Of a DNA stretch of 64,000 nucleotides, positions 54,438 to 64,000 are shown piece by piece. The translations under genes were made by a program, and so were the position numbers. Each line of letters starts with the position of its first letter. Within the stretch, counting starts at the first letter, position 1. The stretch is from Meghimatium bilineatum (lineage: Eukaryota; Mollusca; Gastropoda; Stylommatophora; Philomycidae): positions 15,875,699-15,939,698 of the forward strand of contig CM067311.1 in NCBI GenBank assembly GCA_034231615.1, given 5' to 3'. The notes under the pieces are model-generated. The model ran no database searches and was not told the origin of the DNA. It saw nothing but the letters and a program-made list of their open reading frames with translations.

Positions 54438-54834
54438 ACGTGAGTAGTAGTCAATGCACATGGGCTTACATGAGCCCCTGCTCTTGGGTGCCCTTGAGGA
54501 CCCGGTCATGCGACAAGGTGTATTCCGATAGGTCCCTGTGGGGCTTTTCTCCAAGAGCAAATAACCGAATGATCGAATAACTTCTCCCCATCTGTGCGTG
54601 TATCTTAGGATGGTGATAGCCAGCTATATACCCATGCACGTTTGTTTGAGGGTTAGGGGGCTATAGGTGTGTACGTAGTGATACACAAATGTAGGGTTCG
54701 TTCTTCACAGACATAACAACAGACGTTGCTAAAAAGTGACAAACAATCCAGATGTCTTATCGTATCATGCTATCCCGTAGTTAATAACATATGTTCTCAT
54801 GACCAAGGGGTCTAGTTCATTCGCATAACACATG
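54438..54834. other. Unassigned sequence
   Basis: Nothing recognised with confidence. Confidence 0.4.
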
Positions 54835-55013
54835 GCTCCCTGATCCAACATGGCTGTCCGATCCGACATGGCTGCCTGATCCAACATGGCTGCCTGATCC
54901 AACATGGCTGCCTGATCCAACATGGCTGCCTGATCCAACATTGCTGTCTGATCCAATATGGCTGTCTGATCTATCATGGCTGCCTGGTCCAACATTGCTG
55001 CCTGATCCAACAT
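54835..55013. repeat. 18-bp minisatellite
   Basis: About ten copies of AACATGGCTGCCTGATCC with TGTCCGATCC, TTGCTG and similar variants. The minus-strand MLDQAA peptide repeats are artefacts of the 18-bp period. Confidence 0.92.
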
Positions 55014-55399
55014 GACTTCGACCTTCTGGAGTATAGTAGCTTAGAAATCTGTGACTTTGATGAGTGCTATTTGAATAATATCCTCGTATGTTCGTGTAAA
55101 TGTGTGAGCTTCGGTCTGGTCTTGGGAGGGTGGATGTATAGTATCATCATCATCTGTAACACTAACTGATGAGGATATATCTCAATACACTATCACTATC
55201 ATGTAGCGTAGGTGAGTATGGAATTCATAACACATTGATATCACTTTATCTATTTCTGCTCAAATTTTCCTTCGCACTTTGTTGCTGCAGTACATAGATT
55301 TTCTCCGTATTTTGTTATCGTTGACACATTGGTGATTTATCTCTAATTCTTACCGAGCTTTTGTCAGGCGGTTTGTTTACTCACTGTGACTGGCGGGCA
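55014..55399. other. Unassigned sequence
   Basis: Nothing recognised. Confidence 0.4.
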
Positions 55400-55845
55400 T
55401 AGTGACCAGATCAGTATAGTGTCCAGATCAGTATAGTGTCCAGATCAGTATAGTGTCCAGATCAAATAGTGTCCAGATTAAGACACTCACTTTTTTACTC
55501 ACTGTGGCTGGCGGGTATAGTGACCAGATCAGTATAGTGTCCAGCTCAGTATAGTGTCCAGATCAGTACAGTGACCAGAGCAGTACAATGTCCGGTTCAG
55601 TATATTGTCCAGATCAGTATAGTGTCCAGATCAGTATAGTGTCCAGATCAGTATAGTGTCCAGATCAGTACAGTGTCCAGCTCAGTATAGTGTCCAGATC
55701 AGTACAGTGACCAGAGCAGTACAGTGACCAGAGCAGTATATTGTCCAGTTCAGTATAGTGTCCAGTTCAGTACAATGTCCAGATCATTATAGTGTCCAGA
55801 TCAGTATAGTTCCCAGTTCAGTATAGTGTCGAGATCAGGACACTC
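55400..55845. repeat. 17-bp minisatellite
   Basis: About 22 copies of GATCAGTATAGTGTCCA with GTGACCA, GCTCAG and GAGCAG variants. A larger block including ACTCACTGTGACTGGCGGG is itself duplicated (55380 and 55498). Confidence 0.92.
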
Positions 55846-56354
55846 GCTTTGCTTGTACTAAGTGAAACGTGCCATCTCTTCCTTTTCAATCTCAAGACAT
55901 ATAACATATAGAACTTTCGAGCGACATAAATCGGAGGTGGGCAATCATTTTAGATTGGTGGTAGCATTTAGATATTTCTGTGTGGTATGGAAAAGATAAG
56001 ATAATTTCTTTTAGTCTCTTGGGGCTACACCTAGTTTTTTTTTTATACTGGGGATGTGGAAGGGGTGGTGCAGCACAGCATCTATCACTTTAGTTCAGTC
56101 TGACGAGCAAGACACAATGCCTTGTCAAGTCTGGTGGTCAAGAGGAAATGGCTTGGCTGGCTGGATTTCTCCCGCCAGTGGTATTTTTTTATATCCCTAG
56201 CAATCCAGGCATGGCTTTTCGAGTCTTCATCGCGGCAGAAATATTTGTGTTATGCATCCTCAGCCTTCTTAGTCCAATCTTTCTTCAAGCATTAAGTGAG
56301 TTTAACATCTGTCATACAAATATGACGTAAGACAGATATTTTACCGTGAGATTC
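55846..56354. other. Unassigned sequence
   Basis: A 60-codon hydrophobic frame at 56148-56330 has no recognisable family. I do not call it a gene. Confidence 0.4.
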
Positions 56355-56960
56355 AGAGTTTGACGCCTTTCAAGGACTGAATGTTTTCACATCTGTGAGA
56401 TCCAGTGTTTAACTCCTGGCAAGGAGTGAATGTTTTCACATCTGTGAGATCCAGTGTTTAACTCCTGGCAAGGACTGAATGTTTTCACATCTGTGAGATC
56501 CAGTGTTTAACTCCTGGCAAGGACTGAATGTTTTCACATCTGTGAGATCCAGTGTTTAACTCCTGGCAAGGACTGAATGTTTTCACATCTGTGAGATCCA
56601 GTGTTTAACTCCTGGCAAGGAGTGAATGTTTTCACATCTGTGAGATCCAGTGTTTAACTCCTGGCAAGGAGTGAATGTTTTCACATCTGTGATATCCAGT
56701 GTTTAACTCCTGGCAAGGACTGAATGTTTTCACATCTGTGATATCCAGTGTTTAACTCCTGGAAAGGACTGAATGTTTTCACATCTGTGAGATCCAGTGT
56801 TTAACTCCTGGCAAGGAGTGAATGTTTTCACATCTGTGAGATCCAGTGTTTAACTCCTGGCAAGGAGTGAATGTTTTCACATCTGTGATATCCAGTGTTT
56901 AACTCCTGGCAAGGACTGAATGTTTTCACATCTGTGATATTCAGAGTTAGACTCCTTGCA
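56355..56960. repeat. 49-bp minisatellite
   Basis: About 12 copies of TTTTCACATCTGTGAGATCC AGTGTTTAACTCCTGGCAAG GACTGAATG. Variants GAGTGAATG and GATATCC alternate in blocks. Confidence 0.95.
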
Positions 56961-57209
56961 AGGGCTGAATGTTTTTCAGAGCGGGAATTAAAACCCAACC
57001 CTCTACATGACGAGGTGACAGCAATTGCATGTGGATTTTATCACGAAACCGCAAGAACCAACTTCCTGCAACTTTCTAACAACAGACATGCAGTATTGAC
57101 ATTTATTTTACATTTTCGTGTTCCATTTCGTGATACCGGTAACACACAAATACACAATCTCAAAACCGGTTTAAAAGAAATCAAAACACAAGATCAAACT
57201 CGTCTCTAA
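56961..57209. other. Unassigned sequence between two arrays
   Basis: An open plus-strand frame reaches from the array to 57209 but has no recognisable domain. Confidence 0.4.
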
Positions 57210-58085
57210 AACCTAGACAGACAAGATTCTCATCATGTGCTAACTTGACAGACAAGATCCTCATCATATGCTAACTTGACATACATGATCCTCATCGTGT
57301 GCTAACTTGACAGACAAGATCCTCATCATATGCTAACTTGACAGACAAGACCCTCATCATGTGCTAGCTCGATAGATCATATCCTCATTATGTGCTAACT
57401 TGACAGACAAGATTCTCATCATGTGCTAACTTGACAGACAAGATCCTCATCATATGCTAACTTGACAGACAAGATCCTCATCATGTGCTAACATTTGTAA
57501 AACCTAGAAAGACAAGATCCTCATCATGTGCTAACATTTGTAAAACCAGACAGACAAGATCCTCATCATATGCTAACTCGATAGATCATATCCTCATTAT
57601 GTGCTAACTTGACAGACAAGATTCTCATCATGTGCTAACTTGACAGACAAGATCCTCATCATATGCTAACTTGATAGACAAGACCCTCATCATGTGCTAA
57701 CATTTGTAAAACCTAGAAAGACAAGATCCTCATCATATGCTAACTAGACAGACAAGATCCTCATCATGTGCTAACTTGACAGACAAGATCCTCATCATGT
57801 GCTAACTTGACAGACAAGATCCTCATAATGTGCTAACTTGACAGACAATATCCTCATCATGTGCTAACTTGACAGACAAGATCCTCATCATGTGCTAACA
57901 TTTGTAAAACCTAGAAAGACAAGATCCTCATCATATGCTAACTTGACAGACAATATCCTCACCATGTGCTAACTTGACAGACAAGATCCTCATCATGTGC
58001 TAACTTGACAGACAAGATCCTCATAATGTGCTAACTTGACAGACAAGATTCTCATCATGTGCTAACATTTGTAAAACCTAGACAG
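57210..58085. repeat. 31-bp minisatellite with a second unit type
   Basis: About 26 copies of TGCTAACTTGACAGACAAGA TCCTCATCATG. A longer variant, TGCTAACATTTGTAAAACCT plus AGAAAGACAAGATCC, recurs about six times, so several longer blocks have been copied as units. Confidence 0.93.
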
Positions 58086-58327
58086 ACCTCCAGTTACATT
58101 TATGTTGAAGTCAAGGTTTGAGAAGAAAGTTTACTTTACTAAAGAAAATTGGTCTGCCTGACATTACAAATTACAGAAATCGGAGCCAAATGTCAAGAAC
58201 TATCTTTCTCACCAGCAGACTTATATATCAATTATGCATCACCAATAGACACGGTGACACAGTCTAAAATTCCATGAATTTTGTCGTTGGTCTAACGCAG
58301 AGAATTTCATGCCGATTCATAAAGACA

Positions 58328-58942
58328 TCATCATCATCCTCTAATGCCGTCTCCACAATGAAGGTTGGCTGCAACGGATCTCCAACATCCCCTCTCTATT
58401 GTATTGGTGGTGCACTCTGCTAGGCTCTAGCCTTTCCATCGTTTGGTGTTACTCTCCCACTTGTATCTCTGCCTACATATTGCTCGCCTCCCTTTGACTT
58501 TACCCTCAAGTAAGGTTTTAAATAAGGTGTCATGTCTTTTAATGTGTTCAAAATATTTTGTTTGCCTGATCTTTATTTCTCTTAGTAGTTCTTTCTTCAT
58601 ATTAAGTGTCTTTAGCACCTATTTATTTGTTTTCTTCTCTTTCCATGATGTTCTCCCTATTCTTCTATATACCCACATCTCCAAGGCATCAATTCTGTCT
58701 TCCAATTGTTTATTTAGTGCCCATGTTTCTTAGCCATTACATTAATATAGAATAGATATAGCATTCTATAATTCTCATTTTTAACTTGTTTGTAATTTGT
58801 TTAGATGTTAATATTTTCCTCATGTCATTGAAGGTACTTTTAGCTATTTCTATTCTCATTTTAACTTCTGTTTCACATCTTCCATTATTTGTGACTATGT
58901 GTCCAAGATATTGATAATGACTTACTTGTTGTAGTTTCTCTC
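58328..58942 (-). mobile_element. RTE-A, 5'-truncated copy with TSD
   Basis: A 615-bp copy flanked by CATAAAGACA at 58318-58327 and 58943-58952. The minus strand encodes the C-terminal part as at 18922-19977, for example LNMKKELLREIKIRQTKYFE HIKRHDTL and RAICRQRYKWES, with a stop-containing start region. It is more diverged than the copy at 59169. Confidence 0.88.
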
Positions 58943-58959
58943 CATAAAGACAACGTTAT

Positions 58960-59690
58960 TGAAAAGTACGTGCTGTAGTCTATGTTTTTAACGTGTGTCA
59001 TACGAAGAACGTTGTCTAAACTGTCACTTTATAATATTCTTGGTTCTGTGCACTGTCCCATCTGTTAGTGTCCTGTTTCGATGGTCAACGATATACTGTG
59101 CCCATTGTAGACTCGGTCTGATTCTTGTTCACTTTCCTGAAATCTTTCCCTCAATATTTGACATGTCTCATCATCATCATCAAGTGACGTCTCCGCAACG
59201 AAGGTTGGCTGCAACGTATCTCCAACATCTCCTGTCTCTTGTCTTGGTGGTGCACTCTGCTAGACTGTAACCTGTCCATCGTGTAATGTTACTCTCCCAC
59301 TTGTATCTCTGCCTACCTCTTGCTCGCTTCCCTTTGACTTTACCCTCAAGTAAGGTCTTCAATAGAGTGTCATGTCTTTTAATGTGTCCAAAGTATTTTA
59401 TTTGCCTGATCTTTATTTCTCTTAACATGTCTACACCATCGTATTTCTGTACATATTCAAAACATGCTAGCTTGAGTTTCGTGATAGTTTTAAGGAGACA
59501 GTCTTCTTCTATATTGAGGTCTTTACAAACTTCTGTGTTGGATCGTCTTTCTGCCCATCATATTATTACAACCTTTCTATAGAATTTCATGTAAAATGCT
59601 GATATTTTATTTTCCATTGCTGATGATGTTGCCTAAATCTCACAACTATATACTGTATCTGACACATATAAATCCTTAATAGTTAGTTGT
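58960..59690 (-). mobile_element. RTE-R LINE fragment interrupted by RTE-A
   Basis: Minus strand: KISAFYMKFYRKVVIIW, AERRSNTEVCKDLNIEEDCL, LKTITKLKLACFEYVQKYDG (59425-59690), then after the inserted RTE-A the frame continues VDMSNIEGKISGK and LQWAQYIVDHRNRTLTDGTV (59160-58985). This is the LINE C-terminal segment; it carries a few stops. Confidence 0.72.
59169..59424 (-). mobile_element. RTE-A, short 5'-truncated copy nested in RTE-R
   Basis: A 256-bp copy flanked by ACATGTCT at 59161-59168 and 59425-59432. It is very close to 18930-19170: the minus strand reads MLREIKIRQIKYFGHIKRHD through RWRYVAANLRCGD-like end residues and an (ATG)n tail. Confidence 0.88.
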
Positions 59691-59885
59691 AACTGTTTTT
59701 TTCTGTTTTCTCCTCTTGTCATAGATTTAATAGTTGTAAATGTTTAGTTGTAACTGTTTTTTTTTCTGTTTTCTCCTCTTGTCATAGATTTAATAGTTGT
59801 AAATGTTTAGTTGTAACTGTTTGTTTTCTGTTTTCTCCTCTTGTCATAGATTTAATAGTTAGTTGTAATTGTTTTTTCTGTTTTC
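59691..59885. repeat. Tandem repeat, about 62 bp
   Basis: Three copies around TAGTTGTAACTGTTTTTTTC TGTTTTCTCCTCTTGTCATA GATTTAATAG. Confidence 0.85.
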
Positions 59886-59984
59886 CTCATGCCTTAGATT
59901 TTTCATCGGGAATGTTTGTTCGGCCAATTGTTCGGCCAATTTACAACTCTTTCTGATCTCTGCTAAACAATCTCCTGTGATGTT

Positions 59985-60430
59985 AATATATCTATCTATC
60001 TATTCGCTAAACCCTTTGTTGCCTTGCAGCGTCATGGGTAGAAGAATTTTCAGGCGTTATCCCTCTTGTGTGCTGAGTATATTGTGGAGTTTGTCGCCAA
60101 TTTTATTTCGGTAGTCCATCGTTTTCGTGGTCAGCCTTTAGGTCTGCCTTCACTGTATATGTGTAGCATAGCTTGCTTTGGTATGATGTCTGATTGTAGT
60201 CTGTTGATGTGTGCAAATGATTTTATCTGTTGTCTCTTATTATATTTCAAGATTGGAATGGTACCGGTTTTTCGTCTAATGTCCTCATTTCTCACTCTGT
60301 CTCTTAGCGATATTCCTAGGATTCTGTGTAAGCATGCCATTTCAGCTGTCACAAGTTTACGTTTATCTTGTACTGTCATTGTTCATGTTTGGCATTGGTA
60401 ACACAGAGTTGGTATAATAATTGTTTTAAT
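59985..60430 (-). mobile_element. RTE-C 3' fragment
   Basis: Minus strand: CYQCQTWTMTVQDKRKLVTA-like start, EMACLHRILGISLRDRVRNE, DIRRKTGTIPILKYNKRQQI, GRPKG, then the TTCTTCTACCCATGACG-type end and a (TAGA)n tail at 59985. It gives the undisrupted order of the segment that LINE-I splits at 32107. Confidence 0.72.
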
Positions 60431-60779
60431 AGTGTTATTTTGGTGTTTAAATCTACATTTTTGTTTCTGAAGATTGGTGTCATTTGTCCAATGGCTTGTT
60501 ATGCTTTACTACATCTATTGTTTATTTCTATGTTTCTCCTGCCGTCTGTTATTATAATATATATATATATATATAGTCTCCATATATTCAAAGTTGTTGA
60601 TATTTTCTAGTCATTTATGTTCTGATAAATATTCAATAAATGTCCAAAAACAATTTCCTACAGGGAATGAACTGGGTATCAAGAATTTCTGCAGAAACCG
60701 CCAACTGCAAATACGAAACGTGAAACTTATAGCTGACATTTCCTGTTGATTATTTTTTTAAATCAGAATCACGACACAT
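60431..60779. other. Unassigned sequence
   Basis: A TA microsatellite lies at about 60556-60576. Nothing else is recognised. Confidence 0.45.
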
Positions 60780-60955
60780 GAGTTTCTTCTTCTTCTTCTT
60801 CAGCGTTCTTTCTCAAATTCCTACTGGATTTCTCTTGTAACAGGACACTGGTCCTACAAGATTTCCAGTTGGATGTAGTCCAGAGAATGGAAATGCGTTG
60901 TGTTGCCGTTTTATATGCGCCAATGGCCCAACACATCCGTCTTCGGCGGTACATG
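60780..60955 (-). mobile_element. SINE-C-like short copy (diverged)
   Basis: It begins at a TTCTTCTTCTTCTTC tail, then CAGCGTTCTTTCTCAAATTC (compare the minus strand of GAGTTTGAGAACGAACGC) and GGATGTAGTCCAGAGAATGG. The centre differs from other SINE-C copies. Confidence 0.5.
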
Positions 60956-61259
60956 AGTTTCAGCAACATATATTATAAAAGCAAATAATATGTAAAAATA
61001 AATAAAATGTAATAATAAAATCGTATGTAAAAATAGCCCTATAAAATAGATTATATATAAAAATATACAATATATAAAATAGATTATATTTAAAAATAAA
61101 TGACGCGTACAAACTAGACGATATATAAAAATAGATGTTACGTGCAGATAGACAGATATGATAAGTAAAATACAATGTAGCTGCAGGCAAAATTAAGGAT
61201 AAAAGGTACACAGGATGTCAGGGAGAGAGAGAGAGAGATAGAGGGAGGGAGAATACGAT
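60956..61259. other. AT-rich cryptic repeat
   Basis: Repeated TATAAAAATA/AAAATAGAT segments in irregular order, with a GA run at about 61220-61240. Confidence 0.6.
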
Positions 61260-61404
61260 AGTTTGACATCTTGGCATGGTAGAATGTCAACAGTAGAACT
61301 GAAACACAGTACTGCATATAGAATGTTGTGGAGCTCAATGATGCCTACACCACCCGGCACGGTACCATAAGATGTGACGGTGCTAAAATCAATCAATCAA
61401 TCAA
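61260..61404 (+). mobile_element. LINE 3' end, sense, sharing its tail with an antisense copy
   Basis: GAGCTCAATGATGCCTACAC CACCCGGCACGGTACC encodes a xxNDAYTTRHGT-like end of the RTE-B/H type, followed by AAAATCAATCAATCAATCA. The preceding segment is too decayed to read. Confidence 0.5.
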
Positions 61405-61640
61405 GTGCCATGCCGAATGGGGTAGGTGATCATGTTTCTCCACGACTTTCTGTCTCTTGTGTTGTCAATAAGCTCGGTTGGTGAACTTCTACCATGCTAC
61501 AATACAAGTCCATCTAGTAACTTTTCTCTTTGTCGTCCCCTATCTCTTCTCCCCTTGATCTTTCCAGTGGTTAGGTTATTAAGTGTTTAAGCTGTGTTCT
61601 TTTGTGTAAAAATAGATGATATAAAATAGATAACATATAA
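61393..61640 (-). mobile_element. LINE 3' fragment, antisense
   Basis: The minus strand reads DNTRDRKSWRNMITYPIRHG, ending in the (TTGA)n tail at about 61393. A second minus-strand copy lies at 61930-62280. Confidence 0.6.
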
Positions 61641-61890
61641 AATAGATATACTAAATTTGGAAAGCTTACTTTATGTTTTGAAAATTCAATCGATCAAGTA
61701 CAATGTACATTCCAAGCTGTGTTCTTCTGTGTAAAAATAGGTGACATCAAAATAGATAACATATAAATTAGATATACTAAATTTCGAAAGTTTACTTTAT
61801 GTTCTGAAAATGCAATCGATCTATTGTATATCATAAAAAATACAAAATACATAAAAAATATATATATAAATAAAAATACAATGTACATTG
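61589..61890. repeat. 124-bp tandem duplication
   Basis: AAGCTGTGTTCTTTTGTGTA at 61589 and AAGCTGTGTTCTTCTGTGTA at 61713 start two copies with AAATAGATAACATATAAA and TTACTTTATGTTTTGAAAAT. The first lies at the edge of the LINE fragment. Confidence 0.75.
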
Positions 61891-61929
61891 ACGTAGGGTA
61901 AGCGATGTTCTTCTCCATTACATGCTATC

Positions 61930-62280
61930 TCTGTCAATCAATCAAGTGTCATAGCATGTGGCGTAGGCGATCATGCTTCTCCACAACTCTCTTGTCTCTT
62001 GTGTTGTTAGTAAGTTCTTTCGGTGACTTATTTGTGTGCCACAATGGCAACCGATACAGAAATTTCTCTCTTTGTCTTTCTCTGTTTTAATCTCTTTAAG
62101 TTGCTAATATGTTACATTGTTGACTTTTTCCCATGTCAAGATAACAAACCATAAACAACTTCTCTGTTTGTCTTCCTCTGTCTCTTCTACCTGTGATATT
62201 TCTAGTGATTACTAAATGTTCAAGTGTTGGTCTTCTCATCGCCTGTCCTAAAAAATGCCTAATTGTAGGTTATAATTGTT
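61930..62280 (-). mobile_element. LINE 3' fragment, antisense, second copy
   Basis: AATCAATCAAGTGTCATAGC, TGTGGCGTAGGCGATCATGC and TCCACAACTCTCTTGTCTCT match 61393-61460 and the RTE-B end at 18300-18345. Confidence 0.6.
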
Positions 62281-62714
62281 CTCTTCTCCAGCATTTCTGG
62301 AGACGTCTACGCTAACTCTCGTAAACTACCCATGGTATCTTCATAAAATACTTTATCATAACACAACCAATAAGTATAATCTGAAACAAATTCCACAATT
62401 AAATGAGCATTCTCATCAGAAAATTTTAAAATCCAACATTCCTTTGCCCTTCCCCAACTTGTGCAAATTCATTTATTCTTTCCTTTGTCCGACACTTGCA
62501 TTGCTTACAAAAATCTGGCATCTTTGTCATTAAATGCAACATTTGACAAGACATTTTTTAAAAATCTAGTATCATTTCTAAATTATATAAGAATCCTGAA
62601 TGTAAATAAACCTCAGGCTGTTTTTGTTTTCAAATTAAAAATCTCTTCCGTAATTTGAGACATTCGTCGTATAAACCCGATTCTAGAAATTCTTTTTACT
62701 TCTTAAGAATTAAC
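62281..62714. other. Unassigned sequence
   Basis: Nothing recognised. Confidence 0.4.
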
Positions 62715-62935
62715 GGACACTGTTTCAGCCTCATTAAAATTGTAAGTGGTGGTATAAGAAAATAACGGGAACTGTTTCAGCCTCATTGAAATTATAAGTG
62801 ATGGTTTAAATAGTAACGGACATTGTCTCAGCCTCATTGAAATTATAAGTGATGGTTTAAATAGTAACGGACATTGCTTCAGCCTCATTGAAATTGCAAG
62901 TGATGGTGCAAGAAAATTACGGACACTTTCAGCCG
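62715..62935. repeat. Tandem repeat, about 51-60 bp
   Basis: Four copies around CAGCCTCATTGAAATTATAA GTGATGGTTTAAATAGTAAC GGACATTG. Confidence 0.85.
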
Positions 62936-62964
62936 TAAGTGGGGATGATAAATGGGGTGCAAGA

Positions 62965-63440
62965 AGAGGACTAGTGGAAGTGCAAGAAGATGATAAGTGG
63001 GAGTGCAAGAAGATAATAAGTGGGAGTGCAAGATGATAAGTGAGAGTGCAAGAAGATGATAAATGGGAGTGCAAGAAGATGATAAATGGAGGTGAACGAA
63101 ACTAATAAGTGGGTGAAAGAAGATGATAAGTGGGAGTGCAAGAAGATGATAAGTGAGAGTGCAAGAAGATGATACGTGAGAGTGCAAGAAGATGATAAGT
63201 GAGAGTGCAAGAAGATAATAAGTGAGAGTTCAAGAAGATGATAAGTGGGAGTGCAAGAAGATGATAAGTGAGAGTTCAAGAAGATAATAAGTGAGAGTGC
63301 AAGAAGATGATAAGTGAGAGTGCAAGAAGATGATAAGTGAGAGTGCAAGAAGATGATAAATGGGAGTGCAAGAAGATGATAAATAGGAGTGCAAGAAGAT
63401 GATAAATGGAGGTGAACAAAACTAACAAGTGGGGTGCAAG
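62965..63440. repeat. 23-bp minisatellite
   Basis: About 20 copies of AGTGCAAGAAGATGATAAGTGAG, with larger blocks (ATGGAGGTGAACGAAACTAA at 63088 and ATGGAGGTGAACAAAACTAA at 63406) showing segmental copying. The minus-strand frame through it has a 23-residue period, as expected from a 23-bp unit read in three frames. Confidence 0.92.
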
Positions 63441-63527
63441 AAGAACACGTTACTCTTGTGTTAACTAAGATGGTTTCCATCAAGAACATCCATTTTTGTG
63501 TCTCCATCCCTCCACTCCTCTCATTGA

Positions 63528-64000
63528 CAGTTGTCAAGAATTCAATGATACTCTTACTCCTCTTATCGACAGTTGTCAAGAATTCAATGATACTCTTACT
63601 CCTCTTATCGACAGTTGTCAAGAATTCAATGATACTCTTACTACTCTTATCGACAGTTGTCAAGAATTCAATGATACTCTTACTCCTCTTATCGACAGTT
63701 GTCAAGAATTCAATGATACTCTTACTCCTCTTATCGACATTTGTCAAGAATTCAATGATACTCTTACTCCTCTTATTGAAAGTTGTCAAGAATTCAATGA
63801 TACTCTTACTCCTCTTATCGACAGTTGTCAAGAATTCAATGATACTCTTACTCCTCTTATCGACAGTTGTCAAGAATTCAATGATACTCTTACTCCTCTT
63901 ATCGACAGTTGTCAAGTATTCAATGATACTCTTACTCCTCTTATTGACAGTTGTCAAGTATTCAATGATACTCTTACTCCTCTTATCGACAGTTGTCAGG
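63528..64000. repeat. 42-bp minisatellite running off the window
   Basis: At least 11 copies of CTCTTATCGACAGTTGTCAA GAATTCAATGATACTCTTAC TC. Because 42 is a multiple of 3, the minus strand keeps a 14-residue repeat (TTVDKRSKSIIEFL) with few stops. No signal or flanking domain supports a real protein within the window. Confidence 0.92.

Noticed and set aside
53878..54560. Three overlapping minus-strand frames of 161-204 codons
   Set aside because: A 19-bp array read in three frames gives the same 19-residue peptide in each; not a protein gene.
56148..56330. 60-codon hydrophobic frame resembling a membrane peptide
   Set aside because: Too short, no family resemblance, and no support from neighbouring sequence.
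62971..63957. 328-codon minus-strand frame with TTVDKRSKSIIEFL repeats
   Set aside because: It spans two unrelated minisatellites (42 bp and 23 bp); the open state follows from unit lengths and composition. Weak doubt remains as the 42-bp array leaves the window.
1..64000. A new multi-gene defence, biosynthetic or regulatory system
   Set aside because: Apart from one receptor exon all coding similarity belongs to transposable elements; there is no conserved gene cluster to support such a claim.

Overview
The window looks like non-coding, repeat-saturated DNA from a metazoan nuclear genome. It is AT-rich, has no operons or ribosome binding sites, and holds one spliced-type neuropeptide receptor exon among many non-LTR retrotransposon and SINE fragments. 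The receptor resembles CCHamide/bombesin-type GPCRs. Together with the retroelement mix this fits a protostome invertebrate, most likely a lophotrochozoan such as a mollusc. That placement is inference from protein resemblance only.

Host gene content is small. The only convincing host coding sequence is one 3' exon (12961-13896, +) covering TM2 to the C-terminus of a rhodopsin-family GPCR. TM1 and the N-terminus must lie upstream of this window or in an exon I could not see. No intact RNA gene was found.

Transposable elements make up much of the rest. Family names here are local labels. LINE-I is an I/Jockey-type element with endonuclease, reverse transcriptase and RNase H and a (GAA)n tail; one copy (35421-39480) is about 4.06 kb and flanked by a target-site duplication (TSD), and shorter copies lie at 32118-33392 and 26244-27215, with a decayed relative at 48185-48950. 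RTE-A to RTE-H, RTE-R and RTE-S are RTE-like or related LINEs, mostly 5'-truncated C-terminal fragments ending in simple repeats. SINE-A, SINE-B and SINE-C are short dispersed families; A and B carry tRNA-like box A/B sequences. A mariner transposase relic (47450-48062, -) has lost its centre. A second, decayed endonuclease-bearing LINE lies at 29755-31200 (-).

Insertions are strongly nested. I could place 11 insertions with 8-13 bp TSDs: RTE-A at 12302, 18922, 58328 and 59169; RTE-F at 16585; RTE-G at 26437; LINE-I at 32118 and 35421; RTE-H at 39922; SINE-C at 10850; and a fold-back composite at 43991. Several sit inside other elements or inside minisatellites, which gives a relative order of events.

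Tandem repeats occupy roughly a fifth of the window: about 30 arrays with units from 3 to 116 bp. The largest are 46 bp (7860-9596), 31 bp (20968-22090), 37 bp (1285-2160), 31 bp (57210-58085) and 49 bp (56355-56960). Many long open frames in the window are these arrays read through and are not genes.

The most unusual object is at 43991-44735: a 259-bp inverted repeat with one mismatch, whose 185-bp loop contains a third partial copy, inserted as one unit into an antisense SINE-B with a 13-bp TSD. I see no multi-gene defence, biosynthetic or other new system; the interest is in genome dynamics.
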